A stretch of DNA of 64,000 nucleotides from Ferrovibrio sp036381655 (GTDB lineage: Bacteria; Pseudomonadota; Alphaproteobacteria; Ferrovibrionales; Ferrovibrionaceae). Position 1 is the first letter of the stretch. The number at the start of each line of letters is the position of its first letter. The notes under the pieces were generated by a model that ran no database searches, was not told where the DNA came from, and saw only the letters and a program-made list of their open reading frames with translations. The translations under genes were made by a program, and so were the position numbers. This document shows, one piece after another, positions 34,580-44,240 of the stretch. The DNA is taken from NCBI RefSeq assembly GCF_036381655.1, contig NZ_DASVCJ010000029.1, forward strand, positions 1 through 64,000, in the 5' to 3' direction.

Positions 34580-37500
34580 ATGCCGACAGGAATCACCGTT
34601 TCCGCCCGATCAGCCGAGCCCCGGACCGCCCTGAGATCGGCGATCCTTGCGCCGGCGCTCTTCGTCGGGGTGCTGCTGCTGCTGCTGGCCGGCATCCTGA
34701 GCTGGCAACTCTACCGGCAGTATCATGACGAGATTGCGGCGGGAAAGGCCACCGCGCGCTCGTTGGCCACCATCCTCGACGAGCATGCCGGCCGCACCTT
34801 TGCCGCCGTCGACATTTTCCTGCTGAATTACTCCGAAACGCTGAGCGGCATGGCGGGCACCAATCCGGTCGGCACCTTATCGGCGCTGCGCGAGCGCATG
34901 AACGCGCGGCTTTCCGAGCTGCCGCAGATCCGCGCCTATCTGGTGCTGGACGAGAACGGCAAGGCGCTGATCGACAGCGGCGTGCCGCAGCCGCGTCCGT
35001 TCGACGGCACCGATCGCGATTACTTCCATATCCACCAGCAGCATCCCTATGCCGGCCTTTACATCGGCGAGCCGGTCTACAGCCGGATCAGCAATCGCTG
35101 GTTCATCAGCGCCAGCCGCCGGTTCAACAAGCCCGACGGCAGCTTCGGCGGCGTCATCCTCGCCGCGATCGAGCCGGATTACTTCATGGCCTTCTATCGC
35201 GAGGCCCTGATCTCCAGCAGCAACTCGCTTAGCCTGCTGCATGCCTCGGGCGTGCGTCTGGCCAGCATACCGGATGGCGGCGGCTCGATCGGCGGCATGA
35301 CGCCCTATACGCCGATCCTGCAGCCGCGCTTTGCCGATGCCAGTTCCGGCCTGTTCCTCTCCGACCGGGCGGACGAACCGCCGCGCTATGTCGCCTTCCG
35401 CCGCGTCGATGGCTATCCGCTGATCGTCGTCGCCGGCATTTCCGTCGATTCCATCCTGGCCAACTGGCGCGACAATGTCGGCTACAGCATCCTGGCCTTC
35501 ATCATAGCGACCATGGCGGCCGGCATCTTCCTCTCCGTGCTGCAGCGGCAGACGGGGCGCACCCGCGCCGCGCAGCTCCGCCTGCGCGAAGCGATCGAAA
35601 GCCTGTCGGACGGTTTCGTCATCTACGATTTCCAGGGTAGGATCGCCCTGGCGAATCAGCGCTTCTACCAGTTGAGCGGCCTCGATCCGCACAAGATCGG
35701 CGTCGGAACGCATTACCGCGAGGTGGTCCGCGACCTGAACCAGCGCTGGCTGGGCAATGTCGGCAGCTCAGGCCATACCGCCTTCATCCGCGCACTGGAA
35801 CGCGATTACGAAAATCCGACCGGCCGGCCGATCGACAACCAGTATGCGCCGGGACGCTGGTTCCGCACCACGCGCTACCGCACGGCGGAAGGCGGCATCA
35901 TCTCGATCCTGTCGGACATCTCCGACCTCAAACTGGCCGAGCAGCGGCTGCGCGACGCCATCGACGCGCTCGGCGCCGGCTTCGCGCTCTACGATGCCGA
36001 CGGCTATCTGGTGCTGGTCAACCGGCGTTTCTACGATTTGACCGGCCACGATCCCGCGATGGTGCGCATCGGCATCCGCGACGAAGACCTAATCCGCATC
36101 ACGGCGGCCAAGCGGCTCGAAACGTCGCAGCACATCAATGTCAGCCGCTATCTCGAACAGCTGGAAAGCGACTTCCGCAATCCCTCCGGCCAGCCGATCG
36201 ATGCCGAAGTCTTCCCCGGCCGCTGGCTGCGCACCCAGCGTCACCGCACCGCCGATGGCGGCGTGATCTCGATCATCGACGACATCTCCGACCTGAAGCG
36301 CGCCGAGCAGCTGCTGCGCGACGCCATCTCGGCGATCAACGAAGGCTTCGTCCTTTACGACATCGACGACCGCGTGGTCCTGTTCAATCAGCGCTTCGTC
36401 GACTACTTCTGGGGCCTCGCCGATGTGATCCGAGCGGGCGTCTCCTTCGAGGAACTGATGCGCACCGGCGTCGAACGCAAGCTGTTCCAGATCAATGCGC
36501 CCGATCCCGAGGCCTGGATCGCCGCCCGGCTGGAAAGCCACCGCAATTCCACCGGGCCGATCGAGCGCCGGCTGAACGATGGCCGCTGGCTGCTGCTGCG
36601 CGAGGAGCGCACCGTCGATGGCGGCGTCGTCAGCATCGCCACCGACATCACCGCGATCAAACGCGCCGAACAGCAGCTGCGCGACGGCATCGACGCCATC
36701 ACCGAAGCCTTCATCCTGTACGACAAGAACGATCGCGTGGTGCTCTTCAACCAGCGCGTCCTCGACTATTACCCGCAGATGGCGGGATTCCTGAAGCCGG
36801 GCATGAGCTTCGAGGAGGCCCTGCGGCTGGGCGTCGCCGCCGGCCAGTTCGTCGTCACCGGCGACCTGGAGGAATGGGTCGCCCAGCGCATGGCGGCGCA
36901 CCGCCATCCCGGTCCGATCATCGAGCGGCAGACCATCGAGGGACGCTGGCTTCTGGTGCAGGAGCAGCGCACCGCCGAAGGCGGCATCGTCAGCATCGGA
37001 CGCGACATCACCGCGCTGAAGGACCAGCAGGCGGCGCTGGAGCGCCATGTCGCCGAGCTGGAAGCGGCGCACCGGCAGGTCGAACAGCAGGCCTTTCAGT
37101 TGCGCGAACTGGCCGACCGCTTCGCCGAGGAAACCGAGCGCGCGCAGGCGGCCAGCCGCGCGAAGTCGGAATTCCTCGCCATGATGAGCCATGAGATCCG
37201 CACGCCGATGAACGGCGTGCTCGGCGCCATCGGGCTGCTGCTCAACACCAAATTGTCGGTGCCGCAGAGCCGACTGGTCACCACGGCGCGCGAATCGGCG
37301 GAGCATCTGCTGACCCTGATCAACGACATCCTCGACCTTTCGAAGCTGGAAGCCGGCCGTATCGACCTCGAAACCATCGATTTCGATCTGACGCAGCTCG
37401 TCGAAAGCTCGGTTTCGATGATGACGCCGCGCGCGGTGATCAAGAATCTGCGGCTGTCGAGCCGCCAGGAGCCGCCCCTGCCGCGCTTCCTGCGCGGCGA

Positions 37501-38413
37501 CCCGGGCCGCCTGCGGCAGATTCTGTTCAATCTGGTCAGCAACGCGATCAAGTTCACCAATGAGGGCGAGGTCGAGATCACCGTGGCATCGGCCGCGGAA
37601 CCGGACGGAAGACACCGCATCAGGTTTTCCGTGCGCGATACCGGCATCGGCATCGCCGCCGACAAGATGGAACGCCTGTTCGGCCGCTTTACGCAGGCCG
37701 ACAGCTCGATCGCCCGCCGCTTCGGCGGCACCGGCCTCGGGCTGGCCATCTCAAAGCAGCTTGTCGAACTGATGGGCGGGCGGGTCGGCGTCGAGAGCAC
37801 CGAGGGCGAAGGCAGCACCTTCTGGTTCTCGGTGACTCTACCGGAAGGCGAGCCGGTCAAGGCCGCGGTTGCGGAAGCGCAGGCGGCCGGGCCGGCGACA
37901 CGGAACAGCCTGCGCATCCTGGTTGCCGAGGACAATCAGGTGAACCAGATGGTGATCGGCCTGATGCTGCGCCAGCTTGGCCACCAGGTGGATGTCGCCA
38001 CCAACGGGATCGAGGCCTGCGAACAGGTGCAGAAGGCGCCCTACGATCTCGTGCTGATGGATGTACAGATGCCGGAAATGGACGGCCTGCAGGCGACCCG
38101 GACGATCCGCAGCCTGCCGCAGGGCTGCGCCGACATTCCCATCATCGCGCTGACCGCCAATGCCATGGAGGGCGATCGCGAGAAATACCTGGCGGCGGGC
38201 ATGAACGACTACATCGCCAAGCCGATTGCGCTGCCGCAGTTGATAGCGGCGATGAACCGCGCGCTCGGCGCCAGCAGCGGCGCGGGCGCCGGCAAGACGG
38301 GGACGGAGACCGCCGCGGAAGCGGATCATGTGCCCGGCACGCCGGACGGATTGAGCGAGCAGGCCAAGACCGGCCTGGGCAATCTGCTCGCTTCGCTGAA
38401 GAAGCTGAACTGA
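34580..38413 (+). CDS. Hybrid sensor histidine kinase with four tandem PAS domains
   Basis: A 1277-residue inner-membrane sensor. Order: membrane helix (about 22-46), periplasmic Cache-like sensor domain, second helix (about 297-320), four tandem PAS-type repeats beginning near 334, 457, 579 and 701, a coiled coil, HisKA with phospho-acceptor His871 (in MMSHEIRTPMNG), HATPase (NLVSNAIKFTNEGEV, DTGIGI, GGTGLGLAISK), and a receiver with Asp1161 (LMDVQMPEMDG) and a conserved Lys (YIAKPI). No HPt domain or partner regulator is adjacent, so the signal output is unknown. Its stop codon abuts the cobT stop. Confidence 0.93.
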   Translation: MPTGITVSARSAEPRTALRSAILAPALFVGVLLLLLAGILSWQLYRQYHDEIAAGKATARSLATILDEHAGRTFAAVDIFLLNYSETLSGMAGTNPVGTLSALRERMNARLSELPQIRAYLVLDENGKALIDSGVPQPRPFDGTDRDYFHIHQQHPYAGLYIGEPVYSRISNRWFISASRRFNKPDGSFGGVILAAIEPDYFMAFYREALISSSNSLSLLHASGVRLASIPDGGGSIGGMTPYTPILQPRFADASSGLFLSDRADEPPRYVAFRRVDGYPLIVVAGISVDSILANWRDNVGYSILAFIIATMAAGIFLSVLQRQTGRTRAAQLRLREAIESLSDGFVIYDFQGRIALANQRFYQLSGLDPHKIGVGTHYREVVRDLNQRWLGNVGSSGHTAFIRALERDYENPTGRPIDNQYAPGRWFRTTRYRTAEGGIISILSDISDLKLAEQRLRDAIDALGAGFALYDADGYLVLVNRRFYDLTGHDPAMVRIGIRDEDLIRITAAKRLETSQHINVSRYLEQLESDFRNPSGQPIDAEVFPGRWLRTQRHRTADGGVISIIDDISDLKRAEQLLRDAISAINEGFVLYDIDDRVVLFNQRFVDYFWGLADVIRAGVSFEELMRTGVERKLFQINAPDPEAWIAARLESHRNSTGPIERRLNDGRWLLLREERTVDGGVVSIATDITAIKRAEQQLRDGIDAITEAFILYDKNDRVVLFNQRVLDYYPQMAGFLKPGMSFEEALRLGVAAGQFVVTGDLEEWVAQRMAAHRHPGPIIERQTIEGRWLLVQEQRTAEGGIVSIGRDITALKDQQAALERHVAELEAAHRQVEQQAFQLRELADRFAEETERAQAASRAKSEFLAMMSHEIRTPMNGVLGAIGLLLNTKLSVPQSRLVTTARESAEHLLTLINDILDLSKLEAGRIDLETIDFDLTQLVESSVSMMTPRAVIKNLRLSSRQEPPLPRFLRGDPGRLRQILFNLVSNAIKFTNEGEVEITVASAAEPDGRHRIRFSVRDTGIGIAADKMERLFGRFTQADSSIARRFGGTGLGLAISKQLVELMGGRVGVESTEGEGSTFWFSVTLPEGEPVKAAVAEAQAAGPATRNSLRILVAEDNQVNQMVIGLMLRQLGHQVDVATNGIEACEQVQKAPYDLVLMDVQMPEMDGLQATRTIRSLPQGCADIPIIALTANAMEGDREKYLAAGMNDYIAKPIALPQLIAAMNRALGASSGAGAGKTGTETAAEADHVPGTPDGLSEQAKTGLGNLLASLKKLN

Positions 38414-40279
38414 TCAGGCGGCGCGGCGCCGGCCCCGGCGCGGCGGCTGCGCGGCGGCAGGGGTTTCGTCGAACAGCTCGGCGAGCTTTTCCATCATGGC
38501 GCCGCCAAGCTGCTCGGCATCGACGATGGTCACCGCCCGCTTGTAATAGCGCGTCACGTCATGGCCGATGCCGATGGCGACCAGTTCGACCGGCGAGCGC
38601 TTCTCGACCCAGTCGATCACCTCGCGCAAATGGCGGTCGAGGTAATTGCCGGGATTGACCGAGAGCGTCGAATCGTCGACCGGCGCGCCGTCGGAAATCA
38701 CCATCAGGATGCGGCGCTGCTCGGGCCGGCCGATGAGGCGCTCATGCGCCCACATCAGCGCCTCGCCGTCGATATTCTCCTTCAGCAGGCCCTCGCGCAG
38801 CATCAGGCCCAGATTGCGCCGCGCCCGCCGCCAGGGCGCGTCGGCGCCCTTGTAGACGATATGGCGCAGATCGTTGAGCCGCCCCGGCTGCGCCGGCTTG
38901 TTGTCGGACAGCCATTTCTCGCGGCTCTGGCCGCCTTTCCAGGCCCGCGTCGTGAAACCGAGGATTTCCACCTTCACCCCGCAGCGCTCCAGCGTGCGGG
39001 CCAGGATATCGGCGCACATGGCGGCGACCGTGATCGGCCGCCCGCGCATCGAGCCGGAATTGTCGATCAGCAGCGAGACCACGGTGTCGCGGAACTCGAT
39101 GTCGCTTTCCTGCTTGTAGCTGAGCGGCAGGGTCGGATTGGCGACGACGCGCGCCAGCCGCGCGGCATCGAGAATGCCTTCCTCAAGGTCGAAATGCCAC
39201 GAGCGCGACTGCTTGGCCATCAGGCGGCGCTGCAGGCGGTTGGCCAGCTTGCCGACCACCGATTGCAGATGGCTGAGCTGCTGGTCCAGATGATGCCGCA
39301 GGCGCGCCAGTTCGTCGGCATCGCACAGATCGTCGGCGCCGATCACCTCGTCAAACTGCTTGGTATAGACCTTGTAGCCCGGCTCGCGGTTATGGCCGGC
39401 ATCGCCGTAAGGCGGGCGGCGGCCCTTGCCCGCCTCCTCGCCGGAGCCGGCAACCTCCTGCTCCATGCCGGCCTCGGCTTCCATCTCGGCCGCCTCGCCG
39501 GCCGACGCATCGGCCGCCTCGGCCTGATCCATGCCGGAGGTGGCCGCCTCGCCCTGATCGGAATCCTCGCCTTCCGACTGGCTCTGCGGCTGCTGGCCCT
39601 GGGTGTCCTGATCCTCGCCCTCGTCCTCGTCATCCATCTCGCCGCCCTCCTCATCGGTGAGCTCGAGATCCTTGATCAGGCGGCGGGCGACTTTGGCATA
39701 GGCGCGCTGGTCGCGGATCGCCTCGAAGAGGTGATCCAGGTCCTTGCCGCCCTTCTCCTCGATCCAGTCGCGCCAGAGCGAAACCATCTTGCGGGCGGAG
39801 TCCGGGATCGACTCGCCGGTCATGCGCTCGCGGGCGATCAGGCCCAGCACATCCGCCAGGGGGGCTTCGGAGCGATCCTTGATCTTGGCATAGCCGCGGC
39901 TGCGGCATCTTTCTTCCAGCGCCGCAGTCAGGTTCTGCGCCACGCCGGCCATGTTGTTGGCGCCGATCGCCTCGACGCGGGCCTGCTCCACCGCATCGAA
40001 GACGGCGCGCGCCGTGCCGCCCTGCGGCAGCATGCGGGAATGCAGATTGTCGTCGTGATAGCGCAGCCGCAGCGCCATTGCGTCGGCAGCGCCGCGGATC
40101 TGTGCGACCTCGTTGGCCGGCAGATCGCGGCTCGGCACCGGCAGCCGCGCCCGCTTGCCGCGCAGACCCGGCGTTTCCGGCCCGAAGCTGACCTGCAGAT
40201 CGCGGTCATGCGAGATCGCCCGCGTCGCCGCCGTCAGCGCGCGCTTGAAAGGTTCGATCGGGCTTTCCGGTTTCGCCAT
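38414..40279 (-). CDS. cobT: Aerobic cobaltochelatase subunit CobT
   Basis: With CobS it forms the AAA+ chaperone that powers CobN in inserting cobalt into hydrogenobyrinate diamide. The 621-residue product has an N-terminal helical part, a long acidic, glutamine-rich stretch (about 220-300) and a C-terminal von Willebrand A domain with MIDAS motif DNSGSMRG. Start at 40279 (MAKPESPIEPFKRAL) is ATG; an upstream TTG is possible. It follows cobS by 30 bases. CobN is not in the window. Confidence 0.94.
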   Translation of the reverse strand: MAKPESPIEPFKRALTAATRAISHDRDLQVSFGPETPGLRGKRARLPVPSRDLPANEVAQIRGAADAMALRLRYHDDNLHSRMLPQGGTARAVFDAVEQARVEAIGANNMAGVAQNLTAALEERCRSRGYAKIKDRSEAPLADVLGLIARERMTGESIPDSARKMVSLWRDWIEEKGGKDLDHLFEAIRDQRAYAKVARRLIKDLELTDEEGGEMDDEDEGEDQDTQGQQPQSQSEGEDSDQGEAATSGMDQAEAADASAGEAAEMEAEAGMEQEVAGSGEEAGKGRRPPYGDAGHNREPGYKVYTKQFDEVIGADDLCDADELARLRHHLDQQLSHLQSVVGKLANRLQRRLMAKQSRSWHFDLEEGILDAARLARVVANPTLPLSYKQESDIEFRDTVVSLLIDNSGSMRGRPITVAAMCADILARTLERCGVKVEILGFTTRAWKGGQSREKWLSDNKPAQPGRLNDLRHIVYKGADAPWRRARRNLGLMLREGLLKENIDGEALMWAHERLIGRPEQRRILMVISDGAPVDDSTLSVNPGNYLDRHLREVIDWVEKRSPVELVAIGIGHDVTRYYKRAVTIVDAEQLGGAMMEKLAELFDETPAAAQPPRRGRRRAA

Positions 40280-40309
40280 GAGCAAAAAATCCCGGCGGCG
40301 GCCGGCCGG

Positions 40310-41311
40310 CTAGACCAGGTCGGCCTTGGCGGCGGTCTCGGGCAACTCCTCGCCGAAGCAGCGCTGGTAGTATTCGGCAACCATCGGCCGCTCCAGCTCG
40401 TCGCATTTGTTGAGGAAGGTGAGCCGGAAGGCGAAGCCGACGCTGCCGAAGATGCGCGCATTCTCGGCCCAGGTGATCACGGTGCGCGGGCTCATCACGG
40501 TCGAGATGTCGCCGTTCATGAAACCGGCGCGGGTCAGATCGGCCACGGCCACCATGTTCTGAATCGTCTTGCGGCCCTGCTCGCCCGTATAGGTCGGCGA
40601 CTTGGCCAGCACGATGGCGATCTCGTCCTCCGCCGGCAGGTAGTTCAGCGTGGTCACGATGCTCCAGCGGTCCATCTGCCCCTGGTTGATCTGCTGCGTG
40701 CCGTGATAGAGGCCGGAGGTATCGCCCAGGCCGACCGTATTGGCGGTGGAGAACAGACGGAAGGCCTTGTGCGGCCGGATCACCCGGTTCTGGTCCAGCA
40801 GGGTCAGCTTGCCTTCGACTTCGAGCACGCGCTGGATCACGAACATCACGTCCGGACGGCCGGCATCGTATTCGTCGAAGACCAGCGCTACCGGCGACTG
40901 CAGCGCCCAGGGCAGAATGCCCTCGCGGAATTCGGTGACCTGCTTGCCGTCGCGCAGCACGATCGCATCCTTGCCGACCAGGTCGATACGGCTGATATGG
41001 CTGTCGAGGTTGACGCGCACGCAGGGCCAGTTCAGCCGCGCCGCCACCTGTTCGATATGGGTCGACTTGCCGGTGCCGTGATAGCCCTGCACCATGACGC
41101 GGCGGTTGTAGGCGAAACCGGCCAGGATCGCGAGCGTGGTTTCGCGGTCGAAGCGGTAGGCCGGATCGAGATCGGGTACATGCTCGGTCGGCTGGCTGAA
41201 GGCAGGCACCTTCATGTCGCTTTCGACGCCGAACACGTCGCGGACGGAAATCGTAATATCCGGCAGATCGTTGGCTGGCGCGGCAATGGTTTTGGTCTGG
41301 AGGGCCGTCAT
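40310..41311 (-). CDS. cobS: Aerobic cobaltochelatase subunit CobS
   Basis: The AAA+ ATPase of the cobaltochelatase. 333 residues with Walker A at 76-84 (GYHGTGKST) and Walker B in ALVFDEYDAG. The start MTALQTKTIAAPANDLPDI is typical. It lies downstream of a J-domain protein, a neighbourhood conserved in alphaproteobacteria. Confidence 0.95.
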   Translation of the reverse strand: MTALQTKTIAAPANDLPDITISVRDVFGVESDMKVPAFSQPTEHVPDLDPAYRFDRETTLAILAGFAYNRRVMVQGYHGTGKSTHIEQVAARLNWPCVRVNLDSHISRIDLVGKDAIVLRDGKQVTEFREGILPWALQSPVALVFDEYDAGRPDVMFVIQRVLEVEGKLTLLDQNRVIRPHKAFRLFSTANTVGLGDTSGLYHGTQQINQGQMDRWSIVTTLNYLPAEDEIAIVLAKSPTYTGEQGRKTIQNMVAVADLTRAGFMNGDISTVMSPRTVITWAENARIFGSVGFAFRLTFLNKCDELERPMVAEYYQRCFGEELPETAAKADLV

Positions 41312-41361
41312 ATCACTCTCAATGGTCTTCTTGGGCTAAGTCTCGGGCAGCCTGAACAATC

Positions 41362-41976
41362 TCAAGTATAGCCGCGCGATTGAAGATAGGCATAGGCCTG
41401 GTTGATGCTTTTGAGCATTTCCTCGGCGGCCCGGTCGCCGCCGCGGATATCGGGATGGTAGCGTTTTACCATCGTCTTGTACTGCGCCTTGATGTCGGCC
41501 TTCCGCAACGGCAGCACGATCGTCTCCAGGTCGAAGCCCAGCATCGTCAGCGCCTCGCGCTCGCGCGGCTGCAACTGCAGCTCCGCCCGCGATTTCCGCC
41601 GGCTGGCGCCGAGGGTGATGCCGACATCGGCAAGAATGCCCAGATCGTCCTTGACCCAGACCTGCGGCTCCTCGCGCTGCGGCCTGGTGCCCAGCCGCCA
41701 GGTCGGCCGATGGCCCAAAACATCCTCGCGCTGATAGCGTTCCACATCCGCCGCGCTCATGCCGCGGAAGAAGTCCCAGCCGGCATTGTACTGACGGACA
41801 TGGGTAAGACAGAAATGCCAGCGTCCCTCGCGCGGTTCCCGGCTTTTCGGCGCCGGATAGGCCCCTTCCTCCTGGCAGCCAGGATGGTCGCAGATCCGTG
41901 CGCGCACCCGTCCGAAACTGACGTCAACTTCGGCTTCAAGCAGGATTTTTCGCTGGGCGGAACGGGCTCTACTCAT
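41362..41976 (-). CDS. J-domain (DnaJ-like) protein
   Basis: A 204-residue protein with a C-terminal J domain (MVKRYHPDIRGGDR with the HPD that stimulates DnaK, to the end). The N-terminal 100 residues contain CDHPGCQEEG and HFCLTHVRQYN, with four Cys and nearby His likely binding zinc. Start at ATG 41976 (MSRARSAQRK). Heads the leftward run to cobS and cobT. Confidence 0.9.
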   Translation of the reverse strand: MSRARSAQRKILLEAEVDVSFGRVRARICDHPGCQEEGAYPAPKSREPREGRWHFCLTHVRQYNAGWDFFRGMSAADVERYQREDVLGHRPTWRLGTRPQREEPQVWVKDDLGILADVGITLGASRRKSRAELQLQPREREALTMLGFDLETIVLPLRKADIKAQYKTMVKRYHPDIRGGDRAAEEMLKSINQAYAYLQSRGYT

Positions 41977-42083
41977 CACGGTCAAAGTATGGGTCGAAGC
42001 GGTGGCAGTGGCAAGGCGATTGCCGATATCCTGCTCCGGCGACCCTTGTTGCGTTTTTCTTGAGCTTTGCGGGAGTTTTTATC

Positions 42084-42371
42084 ATGTCGATCGCAGACCG
42101 CATGCGCGGCAAATTGACGGCAGCCCTGGCACCCAGCCGGCTGGAGCTTATCGACGATTCGGCCCGGCATGCGGGCCATGCCGGCACCAGGGGGCTGCCG
42201 GGCGGCGAAACCCATTTCCAGCTCGTCATCGTTTCCGAACGCTTCCGCGGTTTGAACCGGCTGCAACGCCAGCGGCTGGTGCATCAACTCGTTGCCGAGG
42301 AATTCGGCGCCGGCCTGCATGCTCTTGCAATCACCGCTCTCACGCCGGATGAGGACGGTACGGGACCGTAA
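42084..42371 (+). CDS. bolA: BolA family protein
   Basis: A 95-residue BolA-type protein (MSIADRMRGKLTAALAPSRL, then THFQLVIVSERFRGLNRLQRQRLV). BolA proteins pair with monothiol glutaredoxins in iron-sulfur handling and also act in stress. Start at 42084; an in-frame upstream codon at 42060 adds a non-conserved leader. Divergent from the J-domain gene. Confidence 0.92.
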   Translation: MSIADRMRGKLTAALAPSRLELIDDSARHAGHAGTRGLPGGETHFQLVIVSERFRGLNRLQRQRLVHQLVAEEFGAGLHALAITALTPDEDGTGP

Positions 42372-42402
42372 CGACAACGCCCGCGAGCAGTCATCAGATC
42401 GA

Positions 42403-42433
42403 TTGCACTTCCTACAGTGGCATGACATATAAT
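42403..42433 (+). promoter_or_regulatory. Promoter candidate for the ribbon-helix-helix gene
   Basis: A perfect TATAAT at 42428-42433 with TTGCAC at 42403-42408; the spacer of 19 bases is long. It lies in a strikingly AT-rich gap (42400-42500), about 75 bases before the gene start. Confidence 0.5.
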
Positions 42434-42508
42434 TCATGCATTGATAATTTTCAAAACCTACAACCTTTTCATTTGATAATCCGGGTCTAGCCTATTAATG
42501 GTTGTGGC

Positions 42509-42919
42509 ATGCCCATTACGCGTCAGCCGCAGCATGCCCATTCGCCGTTGAACGGCTCCAGTCTGGTGACCCGCAATCTGCGGCTGGAACGAGGCCGGAC
42601 CAGCATTCGCCTCGAACAACTGGAATGGACCGCCCTGGACCTGATCTGCGCGGCGGAGGGCCTCGACCGGCATACATTTGCCACCCTGATCGACCGCGAT
42701 CCGGCCCGGCGGGAGAAGACCCTGACCTCGCGCATCCGCAGCGCCGTGCTGGGCTATTTCATCCTGCGCTCCGGTCTGCGGCCCGAAGGCGCCGGCTCGG
42801 CGCTGTTGCCGCGCATGCCCCTGGGCAACCGCGATACGGCGGTTTTTTCGCCGAACGGAGCAGCCGAAGCGAAAGACGCCGAACTCAAAGACGCCGAACT
42901 CAAAGAATCGGCAGGCTGA
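42509..42919 (+). CDS. Ribbon-helix-helix domain protein
   Basis: A 136-residue protein with a ribbon-helix-helix domain of the PF13467 type (SLVTRNLRLERGRTSIRLEQLEWTAL), DNA-binding in related proteins. The C-terminus ends in a duplicated KDAEL motif encoded by a tandem 15-bp repeat near 42873-42903. Not a toxin-antitoxin pair as no toxin gene is next to it. The product is probably a small regulator. Confidence 0.82.
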   Translation: MPITRQPQHAHSPLNGSSLVTRNLRLERGRTSIRLEQLEWTALDLICAAEGLDRHTFATLIDRDPARREKTLTSRIRSAVLGYFILRSGLRPEGAGSALLPRMPLGNRDTAVFSPNGAAEAKDAELKDAELKESAG

Positions 42920-42942
42920 CCGGCCTGCGGGGCCGGAAGGCT

Positions 42943-44232
42943 TCACGCTTCGGCGGAAGAATTGGGCGGCGGCGCCGGAGTGAGTTTCAGCAGCGTCACC
43001 TGATGGCGCAGCCGGCGCAGAATCTCGAAGCGGAAACCGTGGAACATGAAAACCTGGCCGGGATCGGGAATCGTCTGCGTCTCGTGCAGCACCAGACCGG
43101 CGATGGTGGTGGCATCGTCGTCGGGCAGGTGCCAGTCGAACTGCCGGTTGATATCGCGGATCGTCGCCATGCCGTCCACCACCAGTGATCCGTCCGGCTG
43201 CAGGCGGTAGATCCGGCTGGCCGGATCGTGCTCGTCGCGGATGTCGCCGACGATCTCCTCGAGAATATCCTCCAGCGTCACCAGCCCCATGATCGCGCCA
43301 TACTCGTCGACCACGAGCGCGAAATGCGCCCGCCGCTGGCGGAAGGCATTGAGCTGGCCGCGCAACGTGGTGGTCTCCGGCACGAACCAGGGCGTGGTCA
43401 GCAGCCGCGGCAGATCGAGCTTCTGCTGATCGAAGCCGGATGCCGCCAGGGCGCGCAGCAGATCCTTCGCATGCAGCACGCCGATGACATTCTCCGGATC
43501 GCCCTTCCAGATCGGAATGCGGGTATGCGGACTGGCCAGCACCTGGCGCACCAGCTCGTCCGGCGGCAGGTCGGCATCCAGCATCACCATGTTGCGGCGA
43601 TGCACCATCACGTCGCCGACCGGCACCTCCTCCAGGTCGAGGATCGAGCCGAGCATGTCGCGCTCGTGCTTGACCATCCGGCCTTCCTCGGCGTGCAGCT
43701 GCAGCGCCGAGCGGATTTCCTCGCTGGCGGTCAGCGGCTGATCGCGCGCGATATGCACGCCGAACAGCCGCAGCGTGCGCACGCCGATCCACTGCACCGC
43801 GCGGACCAGGGGCGCCAGCAGGCGGATCAGCACCGCGATGGTCGGCGCCACCGCCAGGGCGACGCGCTCGGGCTTGTTGATCGCATAGGTCTTCGGCATC
43901 ACCTCGCCGAAGATCAGCACCAGCACGGTCATCGCCACGGTGGCATAGGCGACGCCGACATCGCCGAACAGCGTGATCAGCAGATTTGTCGCCAAGGCCG
44001 AAGCCAGGATGTTGACCGCATTATTGCCAAGCAGAATCGAACTGATCAGCAGCTCGCGGCTTTCCAGCAGCTTGAGCACGGCATTGGCCCCGCGCTTGCC
44101 CTCGCCGGCCAGATGATGGATGCGCGGCGGCGATGCCGCCGTCAGCCCCGTCTCCGACATGGAGAAGAAAGCCGACAGCGCCAGCAGCAGGACAATGGCT
44201 GCGGCGGTTCCGACGATGACGGTATCGATCAT
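42943..44232 (-). CDS. CNNM/CBS-domain membrane protein, CorC/HlyC type
   Basis: A 429-residue membrane protein: DUF21 (CNNM) transmembrane part in residues 1 to about 190, a pair of CBS domains (about 215-330) and a C-terminal CorC/HlyC domain (LQPDGSLVVDGMATIRDINR). Relatives take part in magnesium or cobalt homeostasis; the substrate is unproven here. It starts nine bases after aroB, so it is probably co-transcribed. Confidence 0.9.
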   Translation of the reverse strand: MIDTVIVGTAAAIVLLLALSAFFSMSETGLTAASPPRIHHLAGEGKRGANAVLKLLESRELLISSILLGNNAVNILASALATNLLITLFGDVGVAYATVAMTVLVLIFGEVMPKTYAINKPERVALAVAPTIAVLIRLLAPLVRAVQWIGVRTLRLFGVHIARDQPLTASEEIRSALQLHAEEGRMVKHERDMLGSILDLEEVPVGDVMVHRRNMVMLDADLPPDELVRQVLASPHTRIPIWKGDPENVIGVLHAKDLLRALAASGFDQQKLDLPRLLTTPWFVPETTTLRGQLNAFRQRRAHFALVVDEYGAIMGLVTLEDILEEIVGDIRDEHDPASRIYRLQPDGSLVVDGMATIRDINRQFDWHLPDDDATTIAGLVLHETQTIPDPGQVFMFHGFRFEILRRLRHQVTLLKLTPAPPPNSSAEA

Positions 44233-44240
44233 GGCCTGTA

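Noticed and set aside
38561..41371. Long plus-strand open frame (936 codons) opposite cobT and cobS
   Set aside because: Antisense to cobaltochelatase genes with clear motifs.
42509..42919. Ribbon-helix-helix antitoxin of a toxin-antitoxin pair
   Set aside because: No toxin-like gene lies beside it; neighbours are bolA and a CorC/HlyC gene, and the domain type is not that of typical antitoxins.
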